A stretch of 64,000 bases of DNA, from the NCBI GenBank assembly GCA_947567425.1, contig CANOLV010000014.1:1-64000 (forward strand). Reading direction: 5' to 3'. Shown in pieces: positions 51,889 through 61,867 of the stretch; positions within the stretch are counted from its first letter, which is position 1, and each line of letters opens with the position of its first letter. The stretch comes from an uncultured Porphyromonadaceae bacterium. Its GTDB lineage: Bacteria > Bacteroidota > Bacteroidia > Bacteroidales > Muribaculaceae. The translations under genes were made by a program, and so were the position numbers. The notes beneath the pieces were generated by a model. It made no database searches and was not told the DNA's origin. It worked only from the letters and a program-made list of their open reading frames with translations.

Positions 51889-51928
51889 AAAAAAACGGGC
51901 GGCAATACTTTCACAAGCATCACCGCCC
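51889..51928 (-). terminator. Terminator-like hairpin in the leader of the DUF5715 gene
   Basis: On the minus strand GGGCGG (51928-51923) pairs with CCGCCC (51902-51897) around 20 bases and is followed by G and seven T (51895-51889). It sits 41 bases upstream of the DUF5715 start codon on the same strand, so it could be an attenuator or the end of a small upstream RNA. Confidence 0.55.
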
Positions 51929-52108
51929 TTCCATTCATGAGAAATCTATCTACTATTATTAGATTCTTAGAATGTTTTTCTTTCAGTTGTCTGGTAGTAT
52001 TTACATTTAAATTTAGGCCTCGCGAAACTGTCACAGTCGCGATAAGCAACCATGCAATTCAAATAAGTCGAAATTACAATTAATGACGCAATAAAATATT
52101 CTTCAAAA

Positions 52109-52139
52109 TGCAATATTATTGTTTGACGGTGCAATATTA
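52109..52139 (+). repeat. Phased direct repeats upstream of sdhC
   Basis: TGCAATATTA occurs at 52109-52118 and 52130-52139, 21 bases apart (two helical turns). Weaker copies are GCAATAAAA near 52088 and GCAATA at 52159. They lie about 170 bases before the sdh promoter. Confidence 0.5.
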
Positions 52140-52305
52140 ATACTTTTTTGATAACGTTGCAATAGCCGAAGGCCATTTTTTTCAATTTCCTGCCCAAAAA
52201 CATATTTTGAAAGCGTACAAAGAGTCGTTTCAAGCTTCAAAAACGGCCAGAACGCCCTTTTATGGCTATATTAACCCTATTGGGCAAGCTTTTTTTTGAT
52301 TAATA

Positions 52306-52337
52306 TTTGTGATGAAACGTAAATTGTCTTAAATTTG
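52306..52337 (+). promoter_or_regulatory. Promoter of the sdhCAB operon
   Basis: TTTG (52306-52309), 20 bases, TAAATTTG (52330-52337): a full consensus match. The sdhC ATG is 72 bases downstream. Confidence 0.85.
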
Positions 52338-52409
52338 CATAGCAAACTGTATTGATGATAATTTTTAAATCAATCATTTATAAATCTAATTTTTAATTAT
52401 TTCACTACT

Positions 52410-53429
52410 ATGTGGTTAACAAGCTCATCTATAGGACGCAAGCTGGTGATGGCCATCACAGGTCTCTGCCTCGTCCTATTTGTAACTTTTCACTGCTTGA
52501 TGAACGCCGTAGCAATTGTCTATCCGGCAGCCTACAATGTCATCTGTGAGTTCCTCGGAGCTAACTGGTATGCATTGGTGGCCTCGATAGGTCTCGCCGC
52601 CCTGTTCATCATTCACATCTGCTATGCAGTGTGGTTGACTCTTCAGAACCGCAAAGCCCGCGGTACTGACCGTTATGCCATCAACAGCCGTCCGGCAACC
52701 GTTGAATGGTCGTCACAGAACATGCTCGTTCTCGGAATCGTGATACTTGCGTTCCTCGCAGTTCACATGATTCAGTTCTGGGCAAAAATGCAGCTTGAGG
52801 AGATTCGCGGCTGCGAAGGTGTCATTCCCCCGTCGATGGGAACCCTCTTCATCCAGGAAGCATTCTCCTGCGTGGCTACACCTATTATATATATAATCGG
52901 GTTCATAGCTCTCTGGTTCCACCTCAACCATGGCGTATGGTCGATGTTCCAGTCAATCGGATGGGACAACAACAACTGGCTTCCCCGTCTTAAGACAATC
53001 GCTACATGGTGGACATCCATAGTAGTATTGCTGTTCGTGGCCCAGGCTATCGTGTTCACCTGCCTCGCATCATCCAACTACTACAAGAACGATCCTACCC
53101 TGCGCGAACAGTACAAGGAAGTGATCGGCGAAAAGGTAGGCATTCCCGCCGACCGTTTCAGCTTCGAGAACCTTCCTTCTGAAGGCGACCTCCTGCAGGC
53201 CGAGCAACAGCTCTCGATGCTTGAAGGAAACGAGTCAATGCAGGCACAGTACGGCGCAACTCCTGAAATGCTCAAGCAGCAGCGCCAGATGATCGAAGGC
53301 TACCGCCATGCCATCAACTTCGTAAACTATCTTAACGGCAACGACGCAAAGGCTGAAGAACCCGCAGTGGAACCCGCTCCCGCAGCCGCAGTTGAACAAC
53401 CGTCAACAGAAACCCAACCCGAAAATTAA
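52410..53429 (+). CDS. sdhC: Succinate dehydrogenase/fumarate reductase cytochrome b subunit, with long C-terminal tail
   Basis: A 339-residue membrane anchor of the Wolinella FrdC type (five helices, two b hemes). Candidate heme ligands are His28 ([10 protein letters not shown]), His70 ([10 protein letters not shown]), His114 (LAVHMIQFW) and His169/His172 (WFHLNHGVW). The core ends near residue 222 (IVFTCLASS). A tail of about 115 residues follows that is hydrophilic, coiled-coil-like ([40 protein letters not shown]) and ends in Pro/Ala/Glu-rich sequence. Family members are usually 220-250 residues, so the tail is unusual. It is 8 bp before the flavoprotein gene. Confidence 0.9.
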   Translation: MWLTSSSIGRKLVMAITGLCLVLFVTFHCLMNAVAIVYPAAYNVICEFLGANWYALVASIGLAALFIIHICYAVWLTLQNRKARGTDRYAINSRPATVEWSSQNMLVLGIVILAFLAVHMIQFWAKMQLEEIRGCEGVIPPSMGTLFIQEAFSCVATPIIYIIGFIALWFHLNHGVWSMFQSIGWDNNNWLPRLKTIATWWTSIVVLLFVAQAIVFTCLASSNYYKNDPTLREQYKEVIGEKVGIPADRFSFENLPSEGDLLQAEQQLSMLEGNESMQAQYGATPEMLKQQRQMIEGYRHAINFVNYLNGNDAKAEEPAVEPAPAAAVEQPSTETQPEN

Positions 53430-53437
53430 TTAGCGAT

Positions 53438-55447
53438 ATGGAAAATACTAAAGACAACGTGAAAGTGATGAATCCGGCAGATTCAAAGATACCGGAAGGT
53501 CCTATCGCTGAGAAATGGACCAACTACAAGGCTCATCAGAAACTCGTGAATCCGGCCAACAAGCGCCGACTGAGCGTGATCGTGGTCGGCACAGGCCTCG
53601 CAGGCGCCTCCGCCGCTTCCACTCTGGCCGAGATGGGATTTAACGTACTTAACTTCTGCATTCAGGACTCACCGCGCCGTGCCCACTCAATCGCGGCACA
53701 GGGAGGTATCAACGCAGCCAAGAACTATCAGAACGACGGCGACTCAGTGTACCGTCTGTTCTACGACACAGTGAAGGGCGGCGACTACCGCGCACGTGAG
53801 GCCAACGTATACCGTTTGGCAGAAGTGTCAAACAATATTATCGACCAATGTGTGGCACAGGGTGTGCCTTTCGCACGTGAATACGGAGGTCTGCTTGCCA
53901 ACCGCTCATTCGGCGGCGCACAGGTGTCACGTACTTTCTATGCAAAAGGACAGACCGGACAGCAGCTCCTTCTCGGCGCATATTCATCGCTCAACCGCCA
54001 GATCGAGCTCGGAAAGGTAAAGAGCTTCAACCGCTACGAAATGCACGACGTGGTGATGATCGACGGCCGCGCCCGCGGTATCATCGCCAAGAACCTCGTG
54101 ACAGGTAAGTTTGAACGCTTCTCGGCCCACGCAGTGGTAATAGCCACCGGCGGCTACGGCAACGCATACTTCCTTTCAACAAACGCCATGGGCTGTAACT
54201 GCTCGGCCGCAATGGCTTGCTACCGCAAGGGAGCTTATTTCGCCAATCCTGCATACGTGCAGATCCACCCGACCTGTATACCTGTACACGGCGACCAGCA
54301 GTCGAAACTGACACTTATGTCGGAATCGCTCCGCAACGACGGACGTATCTGGGTGCCCAAGAAGCTTGAGGACGCCAAGAAACTCCAGTCGGGCGAAATC
54401 CAGGGCTGGCAGATACCTGAAGAGGACCGCGACTACTATCTCGAACGCCGCTACCCCGCCTTCGGTAACCTCGTACCACGCGACGTGGCATCACGCGCGG
54501 CTAAAGAACGTTGCGATGCCGGATTCGGTGTTAACAACACCGGCCTCGCCGTGTTCCTCGACTTCTCCGACGCCATCAACCGCCTCGGCATCGACGTAGT
54601 ACGCCAGCGTTACGGCAATCTCTTCGACATGTATGAGGAGATCACCGACGTCAATCCCGGCGAACTCGGAACTCAGATCAACGGCTACAATTACTACAAC
54701 CCGATGATGATATTCCCCGCCATCCACTATACAATGGGCGGTATCTGGGTAGACTACGAACTTCAGACCTCGCTGAAGGGCCTGTTCGCAATCGGCGAGT
54801 GCAACTTCTCTGACCACGGTGCAAACCGTCTGGGTGCATCCGCACTTATGCAGGGTCTGGCCGACGGCTACTTCGTGCTCCCCTACACTATCCAGAATTA
54901 TCTGTCAGACCAGATTTCCGTACCGTGCCCAGGCACCGACGGCAAAGAGTTTGACGAAGCTGAGGCCAAGTGTATCGCGGCGCAGGAAAGTCTGCTTAAG
55001 ATCCAGGGCAAGCGTTCGGTAGACTCAATCCACAAGGAACTCGGCCACATCATGTGGGAATATGTAGGTATGGCACGCACTAAAGAGAGCCTTACCACAG
55101 CCCTTGAGAAACTCAAGGCACTCCGCAAGGAATTTGAAAGCAACCTCTACGTACCGGGTTCAGCCGAAGGTATGAACGTGGAACTCGACAAGGCATTCCG
55201 CCTGAACGACTTCATCACCATGGGCGAACTCGTGGCATACGACGCACTTAACCGCAACGAAAGCTGCGGCGGCCACTTCCGCGAGGAATACCAGACTGAA
55301 GAAGGCGAGGCCAAGCGCGACGACGCCAACTACTTCTACGTAGCATGCTGGGATTATCAAGGATCAGACGAAAAGGCACCCGAGCTTATCAAGGAACCGC
55401 TCCACTATGAAGCTATCAAGGTACAGACTCGTAACTATAAGTCATAA
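53438..55447 (+). CDS. sdhA: Succinate dehydrogenase/fumarate reductase flavoprotein subunit
   Basis: A 669-residue FAD subunit. The Rossmann motif GTGLAG is at 51-56, the covalent FAD histidine is His83 ([13 protein letters not shown]), and [20 protein letters not shown] near 460 holds the catalytic/FAD-binding arginine. In Bacteroidales this complex works as fumarate reductase in the succinate-forming branch of fermentation as well as in electron transport. It is 8 bp after sdhC and 31 bp before sdhB. Confidence 0.96.
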   Translation: MENTKDNVKVMNPADSKIPEGPIAEKWTNYKAHQKLVNPANKRRLSVIVVGTGLAGASAASTLAEMGFNVLNFCIQDSPRRAHSIAAQGGINAAKNYQNDGDSVYRLFYDTVKGGDYRAREANVYRLAEVSNNIIDQCVAQGVPFAREYGGLLANRSFGGAQVSRTFYAKGQTGQQLLLGAYSSLNRQIELGKVKSFNRYEMHDVVMIDGRARGIIAKNLVTGKFERFSAHAVVIATGGYGNAYFLSTNAMGCNCSAAMACYRKGAYFANPAYVQIHPTCIPVHGDQQSKLTLMSESLRNDGRIWVPKKLEDAKKLQSGEIQGWQIPEEDRDYYLERRYPAFGNLVPRDVASRAAKERCDAGFGVNNTGLAVFLDFSDAINRLGIDVVRQRYGNLFDMYEEITDVNPGELGTQINGYNYYNPMMIFPAIHYTMGGIWVDYELQTSLKGLFAIGECNFSDHGANRLGASALMQGLADGYFVLPYTIQNYLSDQISVPCPGTDGKEFDEAEAKCIAAQESLLKIQGKRSVDSIHKELGHIMWEYVGMARTKESLTTALEKLKALRKEFESNLYVPGSAEGMNVELDKAFRLNDFITMGELVAYDALNRNESCGGHFREEYQTEEGEAKRDDANYFYVACWDYQGSDEKAPELIKEPLHYEAIKVQTRNYKS

Positions 55448-55478
55448 TTCTTTCACATCACAAGTAAAGTAAACTCAA

Positions 55479-56228
55479 ATGTCAAAAATAACTGTAAATC
55501 TTAAAGTCTGGCGTCAAGCCGGACCAAAGGAAAAAGGCGAGTTCAAGACTTATACCGTCGACACTGATACCGATACCTCTTTCCTTGAAACACTCGACAT
55601 ACTCAACGAACAGCTCGTCAACAACCACGAGGAGCCGATAGTATTCGACCATGACTGCCGTGAAGGTATCTGCGGTATGTGCTCGCTTTACATCAACGGA
55701 CATCCCCACGGTCCGGCAACAGGAGCCACCACCTGCCAGCTCTACATGCGCCGCTTCAAAGACGGCGAGACTATCACCGTAGAGCCTTGGCGTTCGGCCG
55801 CATTCCCCGTGATCAAGGACCTTATGGTAGACCGCAATGCATTCGACAAGATCCAGCAGGCCGGAGGCTACGTGTCGTTCAACTGCGGAGGAGCACAGGA
55901 TGCCAACAACCTCCCCATTTCCAAAATCAACGCGGATCTGGCCATGGATGCCGCCACATGTATCGGCTGCGGCGCATGTGTGGCAGCCTGCAAGAACGGT
56001 TCGGCCATGCTGTTCGTATCAGCGAAAGTAAGCCAGTTTGCCCTGCTTCCCCAAGGTCAGGTAGAGCGTGCCCGCCGCGCCCGCGCCATGGTGAAGAAGA
56101 TGGACGAACTCGGATTCGGCAACTGTACGAACACCGGTGCATGCGCGGCAGAATGCCCCAAATGCATCTCGCTGTCTAACATTGCCAGACTCAACCGCGA
56201 GTTTATCAAAGCAAAACTCAAGGACTAA
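55479..56228 (+). CDS. sdhB: Succinate dehydrogenase/fumarate reductase iron-sulfur subunit
   Basis: A 249-residue iron-sulfur subunit. The 2Fe-2S site is Cys60, Cys65, Cys68 and Cys86 (CREGICGMC...C). The 4Fe-4S and 3Fe-4S clusters are bound by [11 protein letters not shown] and [14 protein letters not shown]. Electrons pass from FAD in SdhA to the hemes in SdhC. A strong terminator follows 37 bases after the stop. Confidence 0.96.
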   Translation: MSKITVNLKVWRQAGPKEKGEFKTYTVDTDTDTSFLETLDILNEQLVNNHEEPIVFDHDCREGICGMCSLYINGHPHGPATGATTCQLYMRRFKDGETITVEPWRSAAFPVIKDLMVDRNAFDKIQQAGGYVSFNCGGAQDANNLPISKINADLAMDAATCIGCGACVAACKNGSAMLFVSAKVSQFALLPQGQVERARRARAMVKKMDELGFGNCTNTGACAAECPKCISLSNIARLNREFIKAKLKD

Positions 56229-56265
56229 TCCCCTAATAACCCATTCCGGACCATAAACCCGGAGC

Positions 56266-56305
56266 ATGCGGTGGACGTCGCTTTTAGACGTTCACCGCAT
56301 TTTTT
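56266..56305 (+). terminator. Rho-independent terminator of the sdh operon
   Basis: A 14-bp stem (56266-56279 with 56287-56300, one G-T pair), a 7-base loop and five T. Confidence 0.9.
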
Positions 56306-56373
56306 CATAACTTTTAAGACGATGACACTGCATTTCAGCAGCCAAAATTAAAGCAATCTCTTAAATAATTTCG

Positions 56374-56381
56374 TAACTTTG
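56374..56381 (+). promoter_or_regulatory. -7 promoter element for DUF4494-yggS
   Basis: TAACTTTG matches TAnnTTTG; the chosen ATG of the DUF4494 gene is about 92 bases downstream. Confidence 0.45.
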
Positions 56382-56472
56382 TATAGACCATTCCAAAGAC
56401 CTTCGAATGTCTGGGGCAAAGGTCGGATATATAAACTTAATATCACTAATAAACAATAGATTATACACATTT

Positions 56473-56928
56473 ATGAGCAACTGGTTTGAATGCAAGGTAC
56501 GCTATGATAAATTGATGGAAGACGGTAAGCAGAAGAAAGTCAACGAACCTTACCTGGTGGACGCTCTTAGTTTCACGGAGGCCGAAGCCCGCATCATAGA
56601 GGAGATAACACCGTTCATATCCGGAGACTTTTCCATATCAGCCGTAAAACGCACCAACTTTACAGAAATATTCTGGGACGACGCGGCCGACAAGTGGTAT
56701 CATGTAAAGGTCAATTTCATCACTATCGACGAAAAAACCGCCGTAGAGAAGAAGACCACATCCCACATACTTGTTGCGGCGAGCAATTTCCGCGAGGCGC
56801 TCGACAGCTTCATGGAGGGCATGAAGGGCACTATGGCCGACTTTGAAGTAAACACGATAGCCGAGACCACCATAATGGACGTGTTCAAGGCTAAACTTGA
56901 ATCCACCTCTCCGGCAAAAGTAGATTGA
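56473..56928 (+). CDS. DUF4494 domain-containing protein
   Basis: A 151-residue soluble protein beginning MSNWFECKVRYDK, the typical start of DUF4494, a small Bacteroidetes family of unknown function. Conserved blocks: EPYLVDALSFTEAEARIIEE, FSISAVKRTNFTEIFWDDAADKWYHVKVNFITIDE and TSHILVAASNFREALDSFMEGMKGTMADFE. An open frame extends 66 bp upstream to an ATG, but the family start fits the inner ATG. Its stop codon overlaps the yggS start (TGATG), so the two are coupled. Confidence 0.85.
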   Translation: MSNWFECKVRYDKLMEDGKQKKVNEPYLVDALSFTEAEARIIEEITPFISGDFSISAVKRTNFTEIFWDDAADKWYHVKVNFITIDEKTAVEKKTTSHILVAASNFREALDSFMEGMKGTMADFEVNTIAETTIMDVFKAKLESTSPAKVD

Positions 56929-57599
56929 TGGAAGATATAGCCGGACGTATAGACAGCATTAAATCCACGCTTCCGGAAGGCGTCAAACTTGTGGCAGTAA
57001 GCAAATTCCATCCGACAGAAGTCGTGATGGACGCTTACCGCGCAGGGCAACGCATATTCGGAGAGAGCCGTGCCAACGAGCTGCAGGAAAAAGCCAGCAC
57101 ATTGCCCGACGATGTGGAATGGCACTTCATCGGCCACCTTCAGACCAATAAAGTCCGCCAGATAATCCCCTATGTCAGCATGATCCACAGCATCGACTCA
57201 GGACGTCTGCTAAAGATAGTCAACGACGAAGCTCTCCGCTACGGACGTAAAGTAGACGTGCTGCTTCAGATCCACGTGGCTCTCGAAGAGACTAAATTCG
57301 GATTCACTCCCGAGGAGCTTATGGAGTTTGCCGAATCATGGGACAGCGATGATATGCCGGGCATAAGGGTGAGAGGCGTCATGGGCATGGCCTCCAACGT
57401 CGACGACGAGGAGCGCATACGCGCCGACTTCCGCACCATTGCCTCGACGTTCGACAGTCTGGCCGCCGGGCCGATGTCGGACAATGACAACTTCGACACC
57501 ATCAGCATGGGCATGAGCCATGACTACATGACGGCAGTGGAGTGCGGCAGCAATATGGTGAGAATCGGTACGACCATATTTGGAGAACGAGAGTACTAA
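56928..57599 (+). CDS. yggS: YggS family pyridoxal phosphate homeostasis protein
   Basis: A 223-residue protein with the alanine racemase-like N-terminal fold. Lys26 in LVAVSKFHP binds PLP. GESRANELQEKA, EWHFIGHLQTNKVRQI, VLLQIHVALEETKFGF, GVMGMASN and SMGMSHDYMTAVECGSNMVRIGT are family motifs. YggS buffers PLP and affects amino-acid homeostasis. The ATG at 56928 is used; the TTG one base-frame earlier is not needed. Confidence 0.93.
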   Translation: MEDIAGRIDSIKSTLPEGVKLVAVSKFHPTEVVMDAYRAGQRIFGESRANELQEKASTLPDDVEWHFIGHLQTNKVRQIIPYVSMIHSIDSGRLLKIVNDEALRYGRKVDVLLQIHVALEETKFGFTPEELMEFAESWDSDDMPGIRVRGVMGMASNVDDEERIRADFRTIASTFDSLAAGPMSDNDNFDTISMGMSHDYMTAVECGSNMVRIGTTIFGEREY

Positions 57600-57801
57600 C
57601 AGCGTAAATACCATGAGCACCATGGCCATGAATGAGATCAAACATCCCAATTGTCAACAGCTGGATATGAAGCATGCGTTATTTCGTGCAAAATGTATGT
57701 TTTTGAGCATAATTGCACTGCCGGATGAAAAAAAATCTCTAATTTTACGAAATTAACCAAATATCATTAAAATCACAATTATAAAAAACAAACTAACCAC
57801 A

Positions 57802-59157
57802 ATGGAAACAACTAAAAGTAATTCTAACGGTCGGTTGATTGCAATCATTGCGATGTTCTTTCTGTTCGCGATGATTTCATTCGTGACTAACCTCGCGGCT
57901 CCGATAGGCACTATCTGGGGCTTTAAATTTGCCGGCAACAGCGTACTCGGCATGATGGGCAACATGATGAACTTCCTGGCATACCTGTTCATGGGTATAC
58001 CTGCCGGTAATCTTCTTGTTAAAATCGGTTATAAAAAGACTGCCCTCTGGGCTATGGGAGTCGGCGTAGTCGGACTCTTTGTACAATACCTGTCAAGCGT
58101 GGTAGGAGCCGACACAATCGTATGCGATATCGCAGGAAGCGCAGTGACTCTCAACTTCTTCGTATATCTTCTTGGAGCATTCATCTGCGGTTTCTGCGTA
58201 TGTATGCTCAACACTGTAGTGAACCCGATGCTCAACCTTCTCGGCGGCGGCGGCAACAAGGGCAACCAGCTCATCCAGTCGGGCGGCGCCCTCAACTCGC
58301 TTTCCGGCACATTGACTCCGTTCTTCGTAGGAGCACTCATCGGAACCCTGACTCCTCAGACAGCCATGGGCGACGTAGCTCCCCTGCTCTTCATAGCCAT
58401 GGGCGTGTTTGTAGCGGCATTCTTCATCATCTCGTTTGTGAGCATTCCCGAGCCTAACAAGTCTGCCATCGGCAAGAAAGTCAAATACAGCCATTCACCG
58501 TGGAACTTCCGCCATACAGTGTTCGGAGTCATCGGTATATTCTTCTATGTGGGAATCGAAATCGGCATACCCGGCACGCTCAACTTCTATCTGGCCGACC
58601 AAAGTGCAAACGGCGCAGGAGTAGTCGGTGAAGCATCGACAATCGCAGGTGCCATTGTGGCCATCTATTGGCTGTTCATGCTCGTCGGCCGTACATTGTC
58701 AGGATTTATCAGCGGAGCCGTATCGACCCGCGCACAGATGATAGCAGTTTCGTCTGTAGCCATCCTGCTTGTGGTATGCGCCATCCTCATCCCCAAGACC
58801 TCCACTCTTCCGGTTCCGGAATTCATCTATTCCGGCGGAGCCAGCGTGCCTGTCAGCGCTTTCCTTCTGATCCTCTGCGGTCTGTGCACATCGGTAATGT
58901 GGGGAGGTATATTCAATCTTGCCGTAGAAGGTCTTGGCAAGTACACCGCCCAGGCTTCCGGCATCTTCATGATGATGGTGGTAGGCGGTGGCATCATGCC
59001 TCTCATCCAGAACGCCATAGCCGGATCGGCAGGCTACATGCCGAGCTACTGGCTGATCGTGGCCATGCTCGCTTACCTTCTTTTCTTCGGAGTGGTGGGT
59101 TGCAAGAATGTCAATACCGACATCCCCGTCAGCGACGAAGTAGAAAATGCGCTTTAA
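57802..59157 (+). CDS. Sugar MFS transporter (FGHGP/GluP-like)
   Basis: A 451-residue transporter with twelve helices. The N-terminus IAMFFLFAMISFVTNLAAPIGTIWGFKF and the QSGGALNSLSGTLTPFFVGALIG block match the fucose/glucose/galactose permease group (FucP/GluP). It likely imports a hexose by proton or sodium symport. The transketolase start lies 37 bp after its stop, so sugar uptake and pentose-phosphate metabolism are joined in one transcript. A TAATTTTA at 57740-57747 is a weak -7 candidate. Confidence 0.85.
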   Translation: METTKSNSNGRLIAIIAMFFLFAMISFVTNLAAPIGTIWGFKFAGNSVLGMMGNMMNFLAYLFMGIPAGNLLVKIGYKKTALWAMGVGVVGLFVQYLSSVVGADTIVCDIAGSAVTLNFFVYLLGAFICGFCVCMLNTVVNPMLNLLGGGGNKGNQLIQSGGALNSLSGTLTPFFVGALIGTLTPQTAMGDVAPLLFIAMGVFVAAFFIISFVSIPEPNKSAIGKKVKYSHSPWNFRHTVFGVIGIFFYVGIEIGIPGTLNFYLADQSANGAGVVGEASTIAGAIVAIYWLFMLVGRTLSGFISGAVSTRAQMIAVSSVAILLVVCAILIPKTSTLPVPEFIYSGGASVPVSAFLLILCGLCTSVMWGGIFNLAVEGLGKYTAQASGIFMMMVVGGGIMPLIQNAIAGSAGYMPSYWLIVAMLAYLLFFGVVGCKNVNTDIPVSDEVENAL

Positions 59158-59194
59158 CCATAATCACCTAATAATAACCAAAACAACCTTATTT

Positions 59195-61225
59195 ATGGAC
59201 AAGAATCTTTTAACCCGTGCCGCCGACAATATCCGCGTACTCGCGGCTTCAATGGTGGAGAAAGCAAAATCCGGCCATCCCGGAGGTGCCATGGGCGGTG
59301 CAGACTTTGTCAATGTTCTGTATTCATCATTTTTAGTTACCGATCCTGACAATCCTACATGGATAGCACGTGACCGTTTCTTCCTTGATCCCGGCCACAT
59401 GTCGTCAATGCTATATGCCGTACTTGCCCTGACAGGCAAATATACGATGGAGGAACTTAAAGAATTCCGCCAGTGGGGCAGCGTGACTCCGGGCCATCCC
59501 GAAGTACATCCCGAACGTGGCGTAGAAAACACCTCCGGTCCTCTCGGACAGGGTCATGTCATGGCCGTAGGATGCGCCATCGCAGAACGATTCCTCCAGG
59601 CACGCTTCGGCGACTGGATCGCCCACAAGACATACGCCTTCATTTCCGACGGCGGTATTCAGGAAGAGATCTCGCAGGGCGCTGGACGTCTTGCCGGTTA
59701 CCTCGGACTGAACAACCTCATTATGTTCTACGACAGCAATGATATACAGCTTTCTACTGAAGTCAATGCCGTCACTACCGAAGACACCGCGGCCAAATAT
59801 CGTGCATGGCATTGGAATGTGATCGAGGTTGACGGAACCGATCCTATCGCTATGGCAGGAGCCCTTGAGACCGCCATCGAGGAGAAGAACCGCCCGACAC
59901 TCATTATCGGAAAAACCGTTATGGGACGTGGCGCTGTCACTGCCGACGGCGAGAACTTCGAAGGCAAGTGCTCGACCCACGGCAACCCGCTCAGCAAGTC
60001 AGGTGCTTCCTATGATAAGACTATCGAACATCTCGGAGCAGATCCAAAGGATCCGTTCCACATCTGGGAGGATGTTAAGAAGCTTTATGAAGAGCGTGCC
60101 GAGGCACTCCGCAAGGAAGTTGCCGCACGTCACGAGGCCGAAAAGGCTTGGCGCGAAGCAAATCCCGACCAGGCCGCGATACTCGACGGCTATCTCGCAG
60201 GCAAACTTCCTGAAATCGATTGGAAGAACATAGCCCATAAGCCGAACATCGCTACACGCCAAGCTTCAGCCGACGTACTTGCAGAACTTGCCAAGAAGGT
60301 AGGCAATATGATCGTATCTTCAGCCGACCTTGCAAATTCCGACAAGACTGACGCATTCCTCAAAAACACTACTCCCCTCACCCACGGCGACTTCTCAGGA
60401 GCATTCCTCCACGCCGGTGTGGCAGAGCTCACCATGGCGGCATTGATGAACGGTATAGCCCTCCACGGCGGACTCATCGCCGCATGCGGTACGTTCTTCG
60501 TGTTCTCCGACTATATGAAACCGGCAGTACGCATGGCCGCCTTGATGGAACTCCCAGTGAAGTATATCTGGACGCACGATGCATTCCGCGTAGGTGAGGA
60601 CGGTCCGACCCACGAACCCGTTGAGCAGGAAGCACAAATACGCCTTATGGAGGAACTCCGCAACTTCAAGGGTGAACCCTCGATGTTGGTTCTCCGTCCG
60701 GGCGACGCAGCCGAGACATCCGTATGCTGGAAGATGGCGATGGAGAACACCAAGACTCCTACCGCTCTCATCCTCAGCCGTCAGGACATTCCCGACCTGC
60801 CTGCCGCTTCAGGTGACCGCTATGAAGAGGCTCTCGGTGCAGAAAAGGGAGGCTACATCGTGAAGAATGCGGCGAATCCGGCTGTCACACTCGTGGCCAA
60901 CGGATCCGAGGTATCTCTTCTTGTAGAGGTGGCCGACATGCTTGCCAACGAAGGTATCGAAACCCGCGTGGTGTCAGTGCCTTCCATCGGTCTGTTCGAA
61001 TGGCAACCGAAGGAATACCGCGACAGCGTTATTCCCGCCGACGGCAAAGTATTCGGACTTACGGCAGGTCTGCCCTCGACTCTCCGCGGCGTAGTAGGTC
61101 CTAAGGGTGAAGTATTCGGACTCGACCACTTCGGAGCATCAGCCCCCTATAAGGTGCTCGATGAGAAGTTCGGCTTCACAGCTCCCGCAGTTCTGGCTCT
61201 TGTAAAGGCTTACATCAACAAGTAA
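59195..61225 (+). CDS. tkt: Transketolase
   Basis: A 676-residue thiamine diphosphate enzyme of the pentose phosphate pathway, transferring two-carbon ketol units between sugar phosphates. MVEKAKSGHPGGAMGGADF and GPLGQGHVMAVGCAIAERF are the N-terminal signature. FISDGGIQEEISQGAGRLAG is the ThDP/Mg site, with Ser where most transketolases have Gly of GDG. THDAFRVGEDGPTHEPVEQEAQIRLMEEL is the pyrimidine-domain signature. The ATG at 59195 (MDKNLLTRA) is chosen; an upstream ATG would overlap the transporter gene. A long perfect terminator follows. Confidence 0.95.
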   Translation: MDKNLLTRAADNIRVLAASMVEKAKSGHPGGAMGGADFVNVLYSSFLVTDPDNPTWIARDRFFLDPGHMSSMLYAVLALTGKYTMEELKEFRQWGSVTPGHPEVHPERGVENTSGPLGQGHVMAVGCAIAERFLQARFGDWIAHKTYAFISDGGIQEEISQGAGRLAGYLGLNNLIMFYDSNDIQLSTEVNAVTTEDTAAKYRAWHWNVIEVDGTDPIAMAGALETAIEEKNRPTLIIGKTVMGRGAVTADGENFEGKCSTHGNPLSKSGASYDKTIEHLGADPKDPFHIWEDVKKLYEERAEALRKEVAARHEAEKAWREANPDQAAILDGYLAGKLPEIDWKNIAHKPNIATRQASADVLAELAKKVGNMIVSSADLANSDKTDAFLKNTTPLTHGDFSGAFLHAGVAELTMAALMNGIALHGGLIAACGTFFVFSDYMKPAVRMAALMELPVKYIWTHDAFRVGEDGPTHEPVEQEAQIRLMEELRNFKGEPSMLVLRPGDAAETSVCWKMAMENTKTPTALILSRQDIPDLPAASGDRYEEALGAEKGGYIVKNAANPAVTLVANGSEVSLLVEVADMLANEGIETRVVSVPSIGLFEWQPKEYRDSVIPADGKVFGLTAGLPSTLRGVVGPKGEVFGLDHFGASAPYKVLDEKFGFTAPAVLALVKAYINK

Positions 61226-61237
61226 TCCCTACAGATA

Positions 61238-61290
61238 CATGCAAAAAAGATGGGCCGCGTCATTAAGTCGCGGCCCATCTTTTTTGCATG
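61238..61290. terminator. Very strong bidirectional terminator after transketolase
   Basis: A perfect 22-bp stem (61238-61259 with 61269-61290) with a 9-base loop; six A and six T inside the stem give a T-tract on both strands. It lies between convergent tkt and the LuxR remnant. Confidence 0.92.
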
Positions 61291-61341
61291 CTATTGACCA
61301 TTAAACGGAACACAAAAGTTCTTATTCTCCGTTCACTATTT

Positions 61342-61824
61342 TCATTCCACACACATGATATATAGAGTACGCGCGATTTTGCAAGCCTCCGCCGAATTAC
61401 GCACTTTAAGTTTGGCGATTATGTTCTGACGGTGGCGGCTCACAGTATGCAGACTTATCCCTAAAATATCTGCGATACCTTTACTGCGGTTACCTTCGTC
61501 AATCAGTTTCAACATGGTGATTTCTTGTGGAGAAAGTATCTTTATTCCAGTAGATTGATTCAGCTCCGTTGTTTGTCCTGTCAATGTATCAACCACAATG
61601 CTGTCAGTTTTCAGATTTGTAGTCATAGCTCCATAAAGACACAAAGTAAACCGTATAGTTTTACCGTCATGTGCCGGAATATAGTAAAGTCGGTGAAGAG
61701 TCTCTACCCATTCTCCATTTCGGCTTCGCATCCGCAACTTCTGCTTAAGGCAGTGGTTAAACCTCCGGGGTTTTGAACGTCGGCTTATATAATGGAAAAA
61801 CAGCAACTCTTGAGACATCTTCAT
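61342..61824 (-). pseudogene. 5'-truncated LuxR-type regulator
   Basis: The 160-residue frame keeps a complete C-terminal LuxR helix-turn-helix (LSPQEITMLKLIDEGNRSKGIADILGISLHTVSRHRQNI) and part of the PAS-like sensor domain (FFHYISRRSKPRRFNHCLKQKLRM, GEWVETLHRLYYIPAHDGKTIRFTLCLYG). Full members in Bacteroidales are about 250-260 residues. Upstream in frame the sequence continues as IPDDLEMKM, matching the family's HPDDLE block, and then hits TAG at about 61858. The first 90-100 residues are therefore missing. It may still be expressed as a DNA-binding fragment. It is 140 bp downstream of clpC on the same strand. Confidence 0.6.
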
Positions 61825-61867
61825 TTCGAGGTCATCCGGAATTTTCCGGATTTTAAGCTAAAATCAA

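Larger units (their letters stand above)
51849..52409. other. 561-bp AT-rich region with regulatory elements
   Basis: Non-coding. From left: a terminator-like hairpin (51889-51928), three to four GCAATA-type direct repeats (about 52088-52139, and again at 52159), and the consensus promoter of the sdh operon (52306-52337). One short minus-strand frame (51967-52233) looks spurious. Confidence 0.75.

Noticed and set aside
51967-52233. 88-codon minus-strand frame upstream of the DUF5715 gene
   Set aside because: It is AT-rich with a non-protein-like composition and overlaps phased repeats and a promoter region.
61238-61290. 22-bp perfect palindrome as an attachment or recombination site
   Set aside because: Its place between convergent genes and the A/T tracts fit a bidirectional terminator.
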